Source: Flavobacteriales bacterium (GTDB lineage: Bacteria; Bacteroidota; Bacteroidia; Flavobacteriales; TMED113). Taken from it: a stretch of 10,659 bases of DNA. The notes beneath the pieces are model-generated. The model searched no databases, was not told the DNA's origin, and saw only the letters and a list, made by a program, of their open reading frames with translations. Shown here one piece after another: positions 1 through 6,537 of the stretch. Numbering within the stretch: position 1 is the first letter of the stretch; every line of letters begins with the position of its first letter. The position numbers were made by a program, and so were the translations under genes. The stretch is from contig NZUB01000031.1 in assembly GCA_002696965.1 (NCBI GenBank), positions 1 through 10,659 of the forward strand. The letters are read 5' to 3'.

Positions 1-593
1 TTTATCAAAGTTATATAAGAATTATAGTTTCAATAAGTATTTTAGCTGCTGGTCTTATAATAATTAATAATTCATCGAATACGTTTAATAATAGACTTAA
101 CTCTATTATAACTGAATCCAAGAATTTTTTTCATTTATTAGAATACTCCTCAACTAATACAAGTGAATTAACAGTCACTGACACACCAATGGGTGATAGA
201 TTAACTTATTTAATTAATTATACGACATTGATTAAAAAAAACTTGTTACTTGGATGTGGAACAGGTAAATCGTTAAAGGAATATAATAATTTGAAAAATA
301 AAATTTTTCCAAATTTAATAGCTCGTCCTCCACATAATAATTACTTATTTGTTTTGGCAGAAGTTGGGCTAGTAGGTTTGATTTTATGGCTAAATATTTT
401 TATTCAGTTGTTTGTGGAAATCTATAAAAAAAATGATTTAAAACCCTCTCTAGTGCTTAAATTATTTATACCCATGCTATTTTTATTAATTTGTCTTACT
501 GATGAGTATTTGGTTCGCCATAACCCAACATTGTTTTTTTGTTTTTTTACAACTCTTTTTTGTGTTAATGCTAAAGTTAATTTTAAATTGTAA
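1..593 (+). CDS. O-antigen ligase/polymerase-family membrane protein, C-terminal part (5' truncated by window edge)
   Basis: The reading frame is open from position 3 to the TAA at 591-593 and shows 196 residues, so the true start lies before the window. The ATG at 189 is internal. A hydrophobic segment (IRIIVSISILAAGLIII) comes first, then a polar loop of about 85 residues with G-D-R, the LLLGCGTGK stretch and PHNNYLFVLAEVGLVGLILWL, then further hydrophobic segments. The G-R...LxGxGxG...HNxYL...GLxGL order is typical of the O-antigen ligase/Wzy polymerase family (Wzy_C), inner-membrane enzymes that transfer or polymerise undecaprenyl-linked glycans at the periplasmic face. The exact substrate cannot be read from this fragment; it could be a lipopolysaccharide ligase or an exopolysaccharide polymerase. 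It ends 12 bases before the convergent alr stop. No clear terminator is visible in that gap. Confidence 0.8.
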   Translation, partial: YQSYIRIIVSISILAAGLIIINNSSNTFNNRLNSIITESKNFFHLLEYSSTNTSELTVTDTPMGDRLTYLINYTTLIKKNLLLGCGTGKSLKEYNNLKNKIFPNLIARPPHNNYLFVLAEVGLVGLILWLNIFIQLFVEIYKKNDLKPSLVLKLFIPMLFLLICLTDEYLVRHNPTLFFCFFTTLFCVNAKVNFKL

Positions 594-605
594 GCTGTGT
601 GTCTT

Positions 606-1721
606 TTAAAAATAAATACGTTTAATTCGTCTAGAAAGAGTAGCTGTAATTTCATAAGGAATAGTATTTAATTCTTTTGCTAAATCCCAAATAGATCTTT
701 TTTCACCAAAATATAACACATCATCCCCAATTGAAACATTCTCTAATTCAGATAAATCAATTATACAACTGTCCATAGAAATATCCCCAATTGTCGGCAA
801 CAGCTTATCATTATATAAAAAATTTAATTTTCCATTACCCCAATGCCTTTGTAAACCATCAGCATAACCAAAAGGTAAAACACCTATTTTCATTTTTTTC
901 TTAACAATATAACTTCTTTGGTAGCCAATAGTGTCACCTGGATTAACTAATCTTATATCTGAAATAGCACATCTTAACTCAGCTATAGCATGTAAATTTT
1001 TATTATTAATACACCCATAGAGCAAAATTCCCGATCTTATCGAGTGTGGTTTTTTAAATTCAAATTGCCTTAAAAAAGCTGATGAATTAAAAATATGATA
1101 ATTAACACTATAGGGTAATGTGGTTTGTAATACTTCACAAACATTTTCAAATTGATTGATTTGATTTTGGGTAAAAAGATCATCTTTCACATTACCAGCA
1201 GATGATAAATGAGAATATATAGATTTTATTTTAACCCTTTTTAATTTTTCTAATTTACTAATTACTTTTGGCAAATTAGACACATCAAAACCCCATCTAT
1301 TCATCCCTGTATTAATCTTGATATGTATATAAATAGTGTCTTTGAAAAGGATCTTAGGTAACTTTTCATTTTGGATTAGCTGAGTTAACATTGATAAAAT
1401 TTCATCATTATAGATAACCGGTTGTAGATTATTTTCAAGAATAATCTGCAAATTATAAACCCCTGGGTTCATAACCATTATAGAGCCCTCAATCCCATGA
1501 TTTCTGAGCCGAAGTCCTTCATCAAAATCTGCTACACCAAAAGAACTAACACCTAAATTTTGTAATTTTTCAGCAATAAATATATCACCATGGCCATATG
1601 CATTTGCTTTAACCATAGCAATAATACTAGATATGTTGCAATAGCTTTTTAAAAAATTAACATTATGTGCCAATTTAGATAAACTAACATATAATCTCGT
1701 GCCAAATAGTTTACTTTCCAT
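606..1721 (-). CDS. alr: Alanine racemase (PLP-dependent)
   Basis: Alr interconverts L- and D-alanine in the cytoplasm and supplies D-alanine for peptidoglycan. With the ATG start the protein has 371 residues, the usual size for a stand-alone Alr; many Bacteroidota instead carry a MurF-Alr fusion. Visible motifs are the PLP-lysine block MVKANAYGHG (Lys about 38), the phosphate-site and Arg region IRSGILLYG (Arg about 229), the second catalytic residue in IGYQRSY (Tyr about 267), GYADG (about 285-289), ISMDSCIIDL and the C-terminal SRRIKRIY. A GTG six bases further upstream (1727) is in frame and would add two residues; ATG is preferred as the commoner start. The start lies inside the end of tdk (11-base overlap, 17 with GTG), so the two are probably co-transcribed and translationally coupled. 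No separate promoter is apparent. Confidence 0.95.
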   Translation of the reverse strand: MESKLFGTRLYVSLSKLAHNVNFLKSYCNISSIIAMVKANAYGHGDIFIAEKLQNLGVSSFGVADFDEGLRLRNHGIEGSIMVMNPGVYNLQIILENNLQPVIYNDEILSMLTQLIQNEKLPKILFKDTIYIHIKINTGMNRWGFDVSNLPKVISKLEKLKRVKIKSIYSHLSSAGNVKDDLFTQNQINQFENVCEVLQTTLPYSVNYHIFNSSAFLRQFEFKKPHSIRSGILLYGCINNKNLHAIAELRCAISDIRLVNPGDTIGYQRSYIVKKKMKIGVLPFGYADGLQRHWGNGKLNFLYNDKLLPTIGDISMDSCIIDLSELENVSIGDDVLYFGEKRSIWDLAKELNTIPYEITATLSRRIKRIYF

Positions 1722-2256
1722 TCTCACAATTTATTTTCTGGAAACATGATTCACAAAGTGCTTCATAAAAATTTTTATTTCCAATTAAAAATTGATTCTG
1801 AGAAACTGTGTTTTTTCTATGAGAATAACTAGCCTCTTGTGAGCAATAATTACATATTGCTTTTAATCTAGTCACTGAATCAGATAAAGAAATGATATCT
1901 TTCATAGATCCAAATGGTTTGTTTAAATAATCTTTATCAAGTCCTGCTATTATAACCTTAATATTTTGACTTTTTAAATACTTTAGGTCTTGAATAATAG
2001 ATTTATTAAAAAATTGAGCTTCGTCTATACCCACAACTTTAATATTTGTTAAGTTTTTAAAAATTTCCGATAAATTATTCACTCTTATTGCTCTTTTAGC
2101 GATACCGTTATGAGTAGATATTTGATCCCCTTCAATACGATTATCCATCATTGGCTTTACTAACAAGTACTGTTCCTTTAATAAATTTAATCGATTTAAA
2201 AGTTCAGTTGTTTTTCCAGCAAACATGCAACCCGTAATAACCTGAAGTTGTTTCAT
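1711..2256 (-). CDS. tdk: Thymidine kinase (type II, zinc-containing)
   Basis: Tdk phosphorylates thymidine to dTMP with ATP in the pyrimidine salvage pathway. The 181-residue protein has the normal bacterial length. The P-loop GCMFAGKT is at residues 9-16; the family more often has GPMFSGKT or GKS. The Walker B/catalytic block VVGIDEAQFF carries Asp78 and the catalytic-base Glu79, followed by AGLDKDY (about 104-110). Two CxxC pairs, Cys135/Cys138 and Cys168/Cys171, form the structural zinc site. LIGNKNFYEALC near the C-terminus matches the thymidine-binding lasso region of the family. It is the first gene of the tdk-alr pair and diverges from rsmI across a 50-base AT-rich spacer. No Shine-Dalgarno-like sequence precedes the ATG. 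Confidence 0.96.
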   Translation of the reverse strand: MKQLQVITGCMFAGKTTELLNRLNLLKEQYLLVKPMMDNRIEGDQISTHNGIAKRAIRVNNLSEIFKNLTNIKVVGIDEAQFFNKSIIQDLKYLKSQNIKVIIAGLDKDYLNKPFGSMKDIISLSDSVTRLKAICNYCSQEASYSHRKNTVSQNQFLIGNKNFYEALCESCFQKINCENGK

Positions 2257-2306
2257 GATAAGTTATAATTATATATATATTTAAAATTAGTAATTTCACA
2301 GTTAGT
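2257..2306. promoter_or_regulatory. Divergent tdk / rsmI intergenic spacer, probable promoter region
   Basis: This 50-base spacer is the only place from which both tdk (-) and rsmI (+) can be started without reading from another gene. It is nearly all A and T, with an alternating AT run at about 2270-2280. Boxes one base off the Bacteroidota -7 consensus TAnnTTTG occur on the + strand (TATATTTA at 2276, TAATTTCA at 2291) and on the - strand (TAATTTTA over 2282-2289). None has a convincing -33 TTTG at the right distance, so the promoter role is inferred mainly from gene layout. Confidence 0.35.
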
Positions 2307-2978
2307 ATGGAAAGAGTTATTTATATAATTCCAACACCCATTGGAAATTTAGAAGATATTACACTGCGTGCAATAAGAATTTTAAAAGAGTCAGACCTTA
2401 TACTTGTAGAAGACTCTAGGGTAACTAGAAAACTTTTAAATAATTATAATATTACAACCAAAATGATAAGCTACCATGCATTTAATGAGCATAAAAAAAC
2501 AGATGAAATAATTGATAAAATTGATGCTGGTTTCAAAATATCCTTAGTATCTGATGCTGGTACACCAAGTATTTCTGACCCAGGATTTTTATTAATTAGA
2601 GCCTGCATAAAACATAATATCACCATTGCCTGTTTACCCGGCCCAACAGCTTGCATAACTGCATTGGTTAAATCTGGTTTGCCTTGTGATAAATTTCATT
2701 TTGAGGGCTTCTTGCCTGTTAAAAAAAAAAGAGCCAAGTTGTTAAATATAATTTCAAATTATGAAAATACCACAATTATATATGAGTCGCCTCATAGAAT
2801 CTTAAAAACATTAAATGATCTAAACCAATTCTGTGGAGAAAGAAATGTTGTTGTCATAAAAGAAATATCAAAGGTATATGAAACTGCATATAGAGGTAAC
2901 ATACGAGAGGTTATTGATAGTATTTCTAACTCTAAATTAAAAGGTGAATTTGTAATTATACTAGATGGGAAAAAATAA
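2307..2978 (+). CDS. rsmI: 16S rRNA (cytidine1402-2'-O)-methyltransferase
   Basis: RsmI 2'-O-methylates C1402 in the decoding centre of 16S rRNA using S-adenosylmethionine. The family signatures occur in order: PTPIGNLEDITLRA (from residue 9), EDSRVTRKLL (35-44), SDAGTPSISDPG (82-93), PGPTA (111-115), FEGFLP (132-137) and ESPHR (160-164). These form the SAM-binding tetrapyrrole-methylase fold. At 223 residues it is shorter than the E. coli protein (about 286) and lacks the C-terminal extension, which is usual in Bacteroidota. The ATG at 2307 fits the conserved N-terminus and has no Shine-Dalgarno sequence. The gene contains a run of ten A bases at 2721-2730 in the Lys-Lys-Lys-Arg stretch; a one-base slip in either direction would end the protein soon after. 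Its last 14 bases overlap the start of the DAHP synthase gene. Confidence 0.96.
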   Translation: MERVIYIIPTPIGNLEDITLRAIRILKESDLILVEDSRVTRKLLNNYNITTKMISYHAFNEHKKTDEIIDKIDAGFKISLVSDAGTPSISDPGFLLIRACIKHNITIACLPGPTACITALVKSGLPCDKFHFEGFLPVKKKRAKLLNIISNYENTTIIYESPHRILKTLNDLNQFCGERNVVVIKEISKVYETAYRGNIREVIDSISNSKLKGEFVIILDGKK

Positions 2979-3705
2979 AAAAATTATTATTGCTGGCCCA
3001 TGTGCTATTGAAACAAAAATGCAATTTTTTGAGACAATAGAGAGCATTTATCATGATATTGATATGATCCGTTGTGGTGTATGGAAAGCTCGCACTTCTC
3101 CTTATAGTTATTCTGGCCAGGGTGAAAAGGCACTAGAGTGGATACAAGATGCACAAGAAAAATATAAGATTTGTTGTGCTATTGAAATAGGAACATTAAA
3201 TCATCTTAATTTAGCTCTCAAATATCAGATCCGGCACTTTTGGATAGGAGCAAGAACAACTGGCAACCCATTCGCTGTGGAGGAAATTTCACAAAATTTA
3301 AAAAATAAAAATGTAGAAATATGGATTAAAAACCCCATTTTTCCTGATTTGCAACTCTGGATAGGAGCTATTGAAAGGTTCAAAAAAAATAAAACCAATA
3401 GTATTAAATTGATTCATCGTGGATTTTTCTTAGAAAATTCTAAAAAGTATCGAAACCAACCTAGATGGGACTTGTTAAAAAAAATTCAAAAAAAGTACCC
3501 AAAAATACCCATCATATGTGACCCCAGTCATATTTCTGGTAAACGCACATTAATTAAGGGGATTTGTGAAAAAGCATTAAAGCAAAAAGTAGATGGTTTA
3601 ATGATTGAAGTTCATCAAAAACCAAATAAAGCATTAAGTGATTCTCAACAACAATTATCTCCAAAAAAATTTAAAAAACTATTAATAAATCTGGGGTTAA
3701 AATAA
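2965..3705 (+). CDS. aroF: 3-deoxy-7-phosphoheptulonate (DAHP) synthase, type I-beta, without chorismate mutase domain
   Basis: DAHP synthase condenses phosphoenolpyruvate and erythrose 4-phosphate, the entry step of the shikimate pathway. The 246-residue protein matches the I-beta/KDO8P-synthase-like barrel: IAGPCAIET (metal ligand Cys13), WKARTSPYS (Lys41, Arg43), WIGARTTGNPFAVEEI (Arg97), WIKNPIFPDLQLWIGAI (Lys122), LIHRGF, CDPSHISGKR (Asp186, His189), and GLMIEVHxxPxxALSD with the remaining metal ligands (Glu215, Asp226). The Bacteroidota homologues I recall run to about 350-360 residues with a C-terminal chorismate mutase domain. Here the protein stops right after the barrel, and no ACT- or ferredoxin-like regulatory domain precedes it. 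The opposing dnaG end overlaps by 9 bases, so no split-off mutase can follow. The ATG lies inside rsmI and suggests coupled translation. A KDO8P synthase role is less likely, since the closest resemblance is to Bacteroidota DAHP synthase/mutase fusions. Confidence 0.9.
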   Translation: MGKNKKIIIAGPCAIETKMQFFETIESIYHDIDMIRCGVWKARTSPYSYSGQGEKALEWIQDAQEKYKICCAIEIGTLNHLNLALKYQIRHFWIGARTTGNPFAVEEISQNLKNKNVEIWIKNPIFPDLQLWIGAIERFKKNKTNSIKLIHRGFFLENSKKYRNQPRWDLLKKIQKKYPKIPIICDPSHISGKRTLIKGICEKALKQKVDGLMIEVHQKPNKALSDSQQQLSPKKFKKLLINLGLK

Positions 3706-3713
3706 TCGCCCCA
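3692..3713. terminator. Possible bidirectional hairpin at the DAHP synthase / dnaG convergent ends
   Basis: A 5-base inverted repeat, TGGGG at 3692-3696 and CCCCA at 3709-3713, encloses a 12-base AT-rich loop containing both stop codons. It stands out because G and C runs are rare here. On the + strand a T9 run follows at 3726-3734; on the - strand T runs follow in the reverse complement of about 3662-3679. The stem is short and the T runs are not directly adjacent, so this is a weak candidate for a shared terminator. Confidence 0.25.
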
Positions 3714-5568
3714 ATTCCTTTTGGATTTTTTTTTCTAAATTACTAAGATTAGAAAAATTTTGTAATGTTTTTTCATCATCTATTTCTATGCTCTTTAGCT
3801 TTAATAATGAATCTTGGACCATATCCTGAACTCTCTTTAATTTAAACCTTAAAATAGATTCTTTTGTAATAGCAAATAGTCTATCTTCCTCTTCTAATAC
3901 AATAATATCTTTTTGCTTCCAATTACTTAACAAATACTTTTGTCCAATCACAAATGCAGCTAAATCTCTAATAGATTGGCTATTATGAGACAAAAAATTA
4001 TCTTTTGAAATACTATTATTTGTACTTAAATTGGTTTTAACATAAGAAAACACATCTTGAAATAATTCAACACTAAATACGATATTATCCCTATCTAATT
4101 CTGAGCAAATGAAATCCGCAACATTAAACTGTTGTTTATCAGATGAAGAATATAATGATGTCCCGTAATTAATAAATAATCTAATTAATTGAAACTCTTC
4201 AATATATCTTGACTGTAAATCTGACATTGTGAGATTACTACTGTCTCTATTCTCTAATTTCTTGCCCCCAGAAGATTCTGATAAATTTTTGCTACTTATA
4301 TTTGTTTTTTTTAGTTCAATTGTTAAATCATTTTCCGAAATATTTAACAACTTGGACGCTTTTCTTAAATGTAGTGCTTGAGATATTGTATCGTCTATTA
4401 GTGCAATAGATGATACAATATCTTTAGTAACTTGAATTAACCCAACCGTATCTGAATTATTAGACACCTTATATTTAAACTCTATAAAATCTATTGCATT
4501 CTCTTTGAAGAATTCATAGATCTCCTCATATGATTTCTTTGTAACAAAGGAAGCTGGATCATCATTTTGAGGTAATTGTAATACTTTGGGAAACATATTT
4601 TGTTTTAAAACGATATCAATAGCTTTTAATGTTGCTGATAATCCGGCATTATCTGAATCAAATAACATCACTATATTATTGGTAAATCGTTTTATTAATC
4701 TTACCTGTTCATTTGTTAACGCTGTTCCACAATTAGAAACTACATTTTTAATTCCTGATTGATATAATGCCATCACATCTGTGTAGCCTTCAACAATATA
4801 ACAGAAATCCAATTTTTTAATATGTTTTTTAGCTAAATGTAATCCATATAATAATTTCGACTTTTGATACAACTCTGAACTATCTGAATTAAGATATTTA
4901 GCTTTTTTAACATTTCCTTCCAATACCCTCCCGCCAAAACCTAAAACCTGTCCCGTAATACTATGAATTGGAAATATTAAACGCCCTGCAAATCTATTTT
5001 GATATTTTTCGTTTACAATACGTGTTTTTAATAATAATTCGGTGCTATATCCCGCTTCTTTAGTTGATTCTATTAACTTTTTATCAACTTTAGGGCAAAA
5101 CCCTAGTTCAAAATCTTGAATAGTAGAATTATCAAAACCTCTAGAATATAAATAATCTATAGCTAACGTATCTTCGCCCATTAAATTATCGCAAAAATAT
5201 TTTTTCGCAAAATTCAAAACTAATAGGGCCGCCTCTCTTTCGGTTGCTTTTTTTTGAGCATCTGCATCCAATTCAATAAATTCAACATCTATATTATATT
5301 TCTTAGCTAAATATAATAAAGCTTCCGGATAAGTATATTGCTCATGTTCCATTAAAAATGAAACTACATTTCCTCCTTTGCCAGAGCTAAAATCCTTCCA
5401 AATCTCCTTGCTGGGAGAAACTACAAAAGATGGCGTTTTTTCATCATTAAACGGACTTAAGCCTTTATAATTTGCTCCTGTTTTTTTTAAAAGAACAAAT
5501 TCTGAAATTACCTCTTCAATAATTGCAGTATTAAAAATTTCATCTATTGTTTTTTTTGAAATTCTCAT
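3697..5568 (-). CDS. dnaG: DNA primase DnaG (zinc-ligand-less N-terminal domain)
   Basis: DnaG makes the RNA primers for replication and works with the replicative helicase. The 623-residue protein has a CHC2-type N-terminal domain (about 1-100), the basic RNA-polymerase domain with RFAGRLIFPIHSITGQVLGFGGR (about 192-214), the TOPRIM core with VEGYTDV (Glu260) and FDSDNAG (Asp304, Asp306), and a helical C-terminal region as expected for helicase binding. Two oddities are visible. The four zinc-ligand positions of the E. coli enzyme (Cys, His, Cys, Cys) read Ser38, Asn41, Asp59 and Ser62, although GL-PF, EKTPSF and GKGGN around them are kept. The TOPRIM motif normally reading DPD is DPA (337-339). 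The ATG directly abuts the TAA of the upstream polyprenyl synthase gene, with an AGAGG-like sequence 9 bases before it. It is the last gene of the left-strand run. Confidence 0.96.
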   Translation of the reverse strand: MRISKKTIDEIFNTAIIEEVISEFVLLKKTGANYKGLSPFNDEKTPSFVVSPSKEIWKDFSSGKGGNVVSFLMEHEQYTYPEALLYLAKKYNIDVEFIELDADAQKKATEREAALLVLNFAKKYFCDNLMGEDTLAIDYLYSRGFDNSTIQDFELGFCPKVDKKLIESTKEAGYSTELLLKTRIVNEKYQNRFAGRLIFPIHSITGQVLGFGGRVLEGNVKKAKYLNSDSSELYQKSKLLYGLHLAKKHIKKLDFCYIVEGYTDVMALYQSGIKNVVSNCGTALTNEQVRLIKRFTNNIVMLFDSDNAGLSATLKAIDIVLKQNMFPKVLQLPQNDDPASFVTKKSYEEIYEFFKENAIDFIEFKYKVSNNSDTVGLIQVTKDIVSSIALIDDTISQALHLRKASKLLNISENDLTIELKKTNISSKNLSESSGGKKLENRDSSNLTMSDLQSRYIEEFQLIRLFINYGTSLYSSSDKQQFNVADFICSELDRDNIVFSVELFQDVFSYVKTNLSTNNSISKDNFLSHNSQSIRDLAAFVIGQKYLLSNWKQKDIIVLEEEDRLFAITKESILRFKLKRVQDMVQDSLLKLKSIEIDDEKTLQNFSNLSNLEKKIQKELGRLF

Positions 5569-6537
5569 TTATTTTTTCCTCTCAATTAAATAGTCAAGCA
5601 ACTGTTTTAATACATCTTGATAAATAGTTTCTTCAAAATTAGCAAGAATTGTTTTTGATTCCGAATAATATCTATTTACAACTACCTCTGCTAATTCTAT
5701 TCCTTTATATTTTTTTATTAAATCATATATTGAATATATCTCTTCTGTTGTAGTTTTTTTGCTTCTTAAAATCTTGTAAACTTTTCGTTTTTCTATTACA
5801 TTCATTTTGTTCAATGAAATTAATAAAGGGAAGTTAATTTTACCCTCTTTTATGTCATTACCAAAAGATTTACCACTAATTATTGATTTAGAAGTGTAAT
5901 CCAAAATATCATCTTTAATTTGAAAAAGTATACCTATATTCATTCCCAAAGTTTTCAACTGTTCAATAGTTTTACTATCTGCATCAGAATTCAAGGTGCC
6001 TATTAAAAAAGCAGTCTTAAACAATGAGCCTGTTTTAAGGCTTATAATTTTATAAAAATCTTCCTCCGTTAAATTTAATCTTTTTGTTTTTTCAATTTGG
6101 ATTAATTCCCCTTCGACAATTTCTTGTACTACATTAGAAATCAATGATAGCATATCATAATCCGAGTGTTGAACAGATAATTTAAGTCCTTTTGCTAAAA
6201 AATAATCACCTGTCAAAACTGCAATTTTGTTTTTCCACATCGTATTGATTGACAAAGCAGACCTTCGTAATTGTGCATCATCCACAATGTCATCATGAAT
6301 TAATGTAGCAGTATGTAATAATTCTATTAATACGGCACCGCGATATGTTTTATCAGAAATATTATTGATTAAACCTGCAGATAATATTGTGCAAATAGGT
6401 CTGATTTTTTTACCTGGATTATGACTTAAATACTTTGTAACTCTATGAAGTAATACAGCCTTTGTAGATAAGGCAGCTTGAAACCGCTGATTAAATACAT
6501 CTAATTCGTTTTTTATTTTTTCTAAAAAATCTATCAC
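5569..6537 (-). CDS. Trans-polyprenyl diphosphate synthase (long-chain, probably for menaquinone)
   Basis: This cytoplasmic enzyme extends allylic diphosphates with isopentenyl diphosphate. The 322-residue protein has all the family regions: GKKIRP (42-47, usually GKRxRP), the first aspartate-rich motif DDIVD (82-86) followed by Arg91-Arg92, GDYFLAKG (110-117), KTGSLF (168-173), the second aspartate-rich motif DDILD (209-213) and GNDIKEGKINFPLL (226-239). Size and motifs fit the octaprenyl/heptaprenyl type that makes quinone side chains; exact chain length cannot be read here. The start is a GTG whose last two bases belong to the TGA stop of rlmN (GTGA, 4-base overlap). The next in-frame Met is about residue 100, beyond the first catalytic motif, so GTG is the credible start. 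The stop abuts the dnaG start. Together with ispD two genes upstream this puts two isoprenoid steps in one operon. Confidence 0.93.
   Translation of the reverse strand: MIDFLEKIKNELDVFNQRFQAALSTKAVLLHRVTKYLSHNPGKKIRPICTILSAGLINNISDKTYRGAVLIELLHTATLIHDDIVDDAQLRRSALSINTMWKNKIAVLTGDYFLAKGLKLSVQHSDYDMLSLISNVVQEIVEGELIQIEKTKRLNLTEEDFYKIISLKTGSLFKTAFLIGTLNSDADSKTIEQLKTLGMNIGILFQIKDDILDYTSKSIISGKSFGNDIKEGKINFPLLISLNKMNVIEKRKVYKILRSKKTTTEEIYSIYDLIKKYKGIELAEVVVNRYYSESKTILANFEETIYQDVLKQLLDYLIERKK

Noticed and set aside
189..593. ATG at 189 as the start of the first gene
   Set aside because: The frame is open back to position 3 and the upstream residues include a membrane segment and the loop expected of the family, so the ATG is internal and the gene is truncated by the window.
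422..655. 77-codon open frame on the - strand across the ligase end
   Set aside because: It is antisense to the ligase-family C-terminus and runs into alr; no start context or protein resemblance.
2263..2281. Alternating AT stretch as an operator or repeat element
   Set aside because: It is a simple AT-rich promoter-type sequence with no specific dyad beyond low complexity.
2471..2656. 61-codon open frame on the - strand
   Set aside because: It is antisense to conserved rsmI motifs, a shadow frame.
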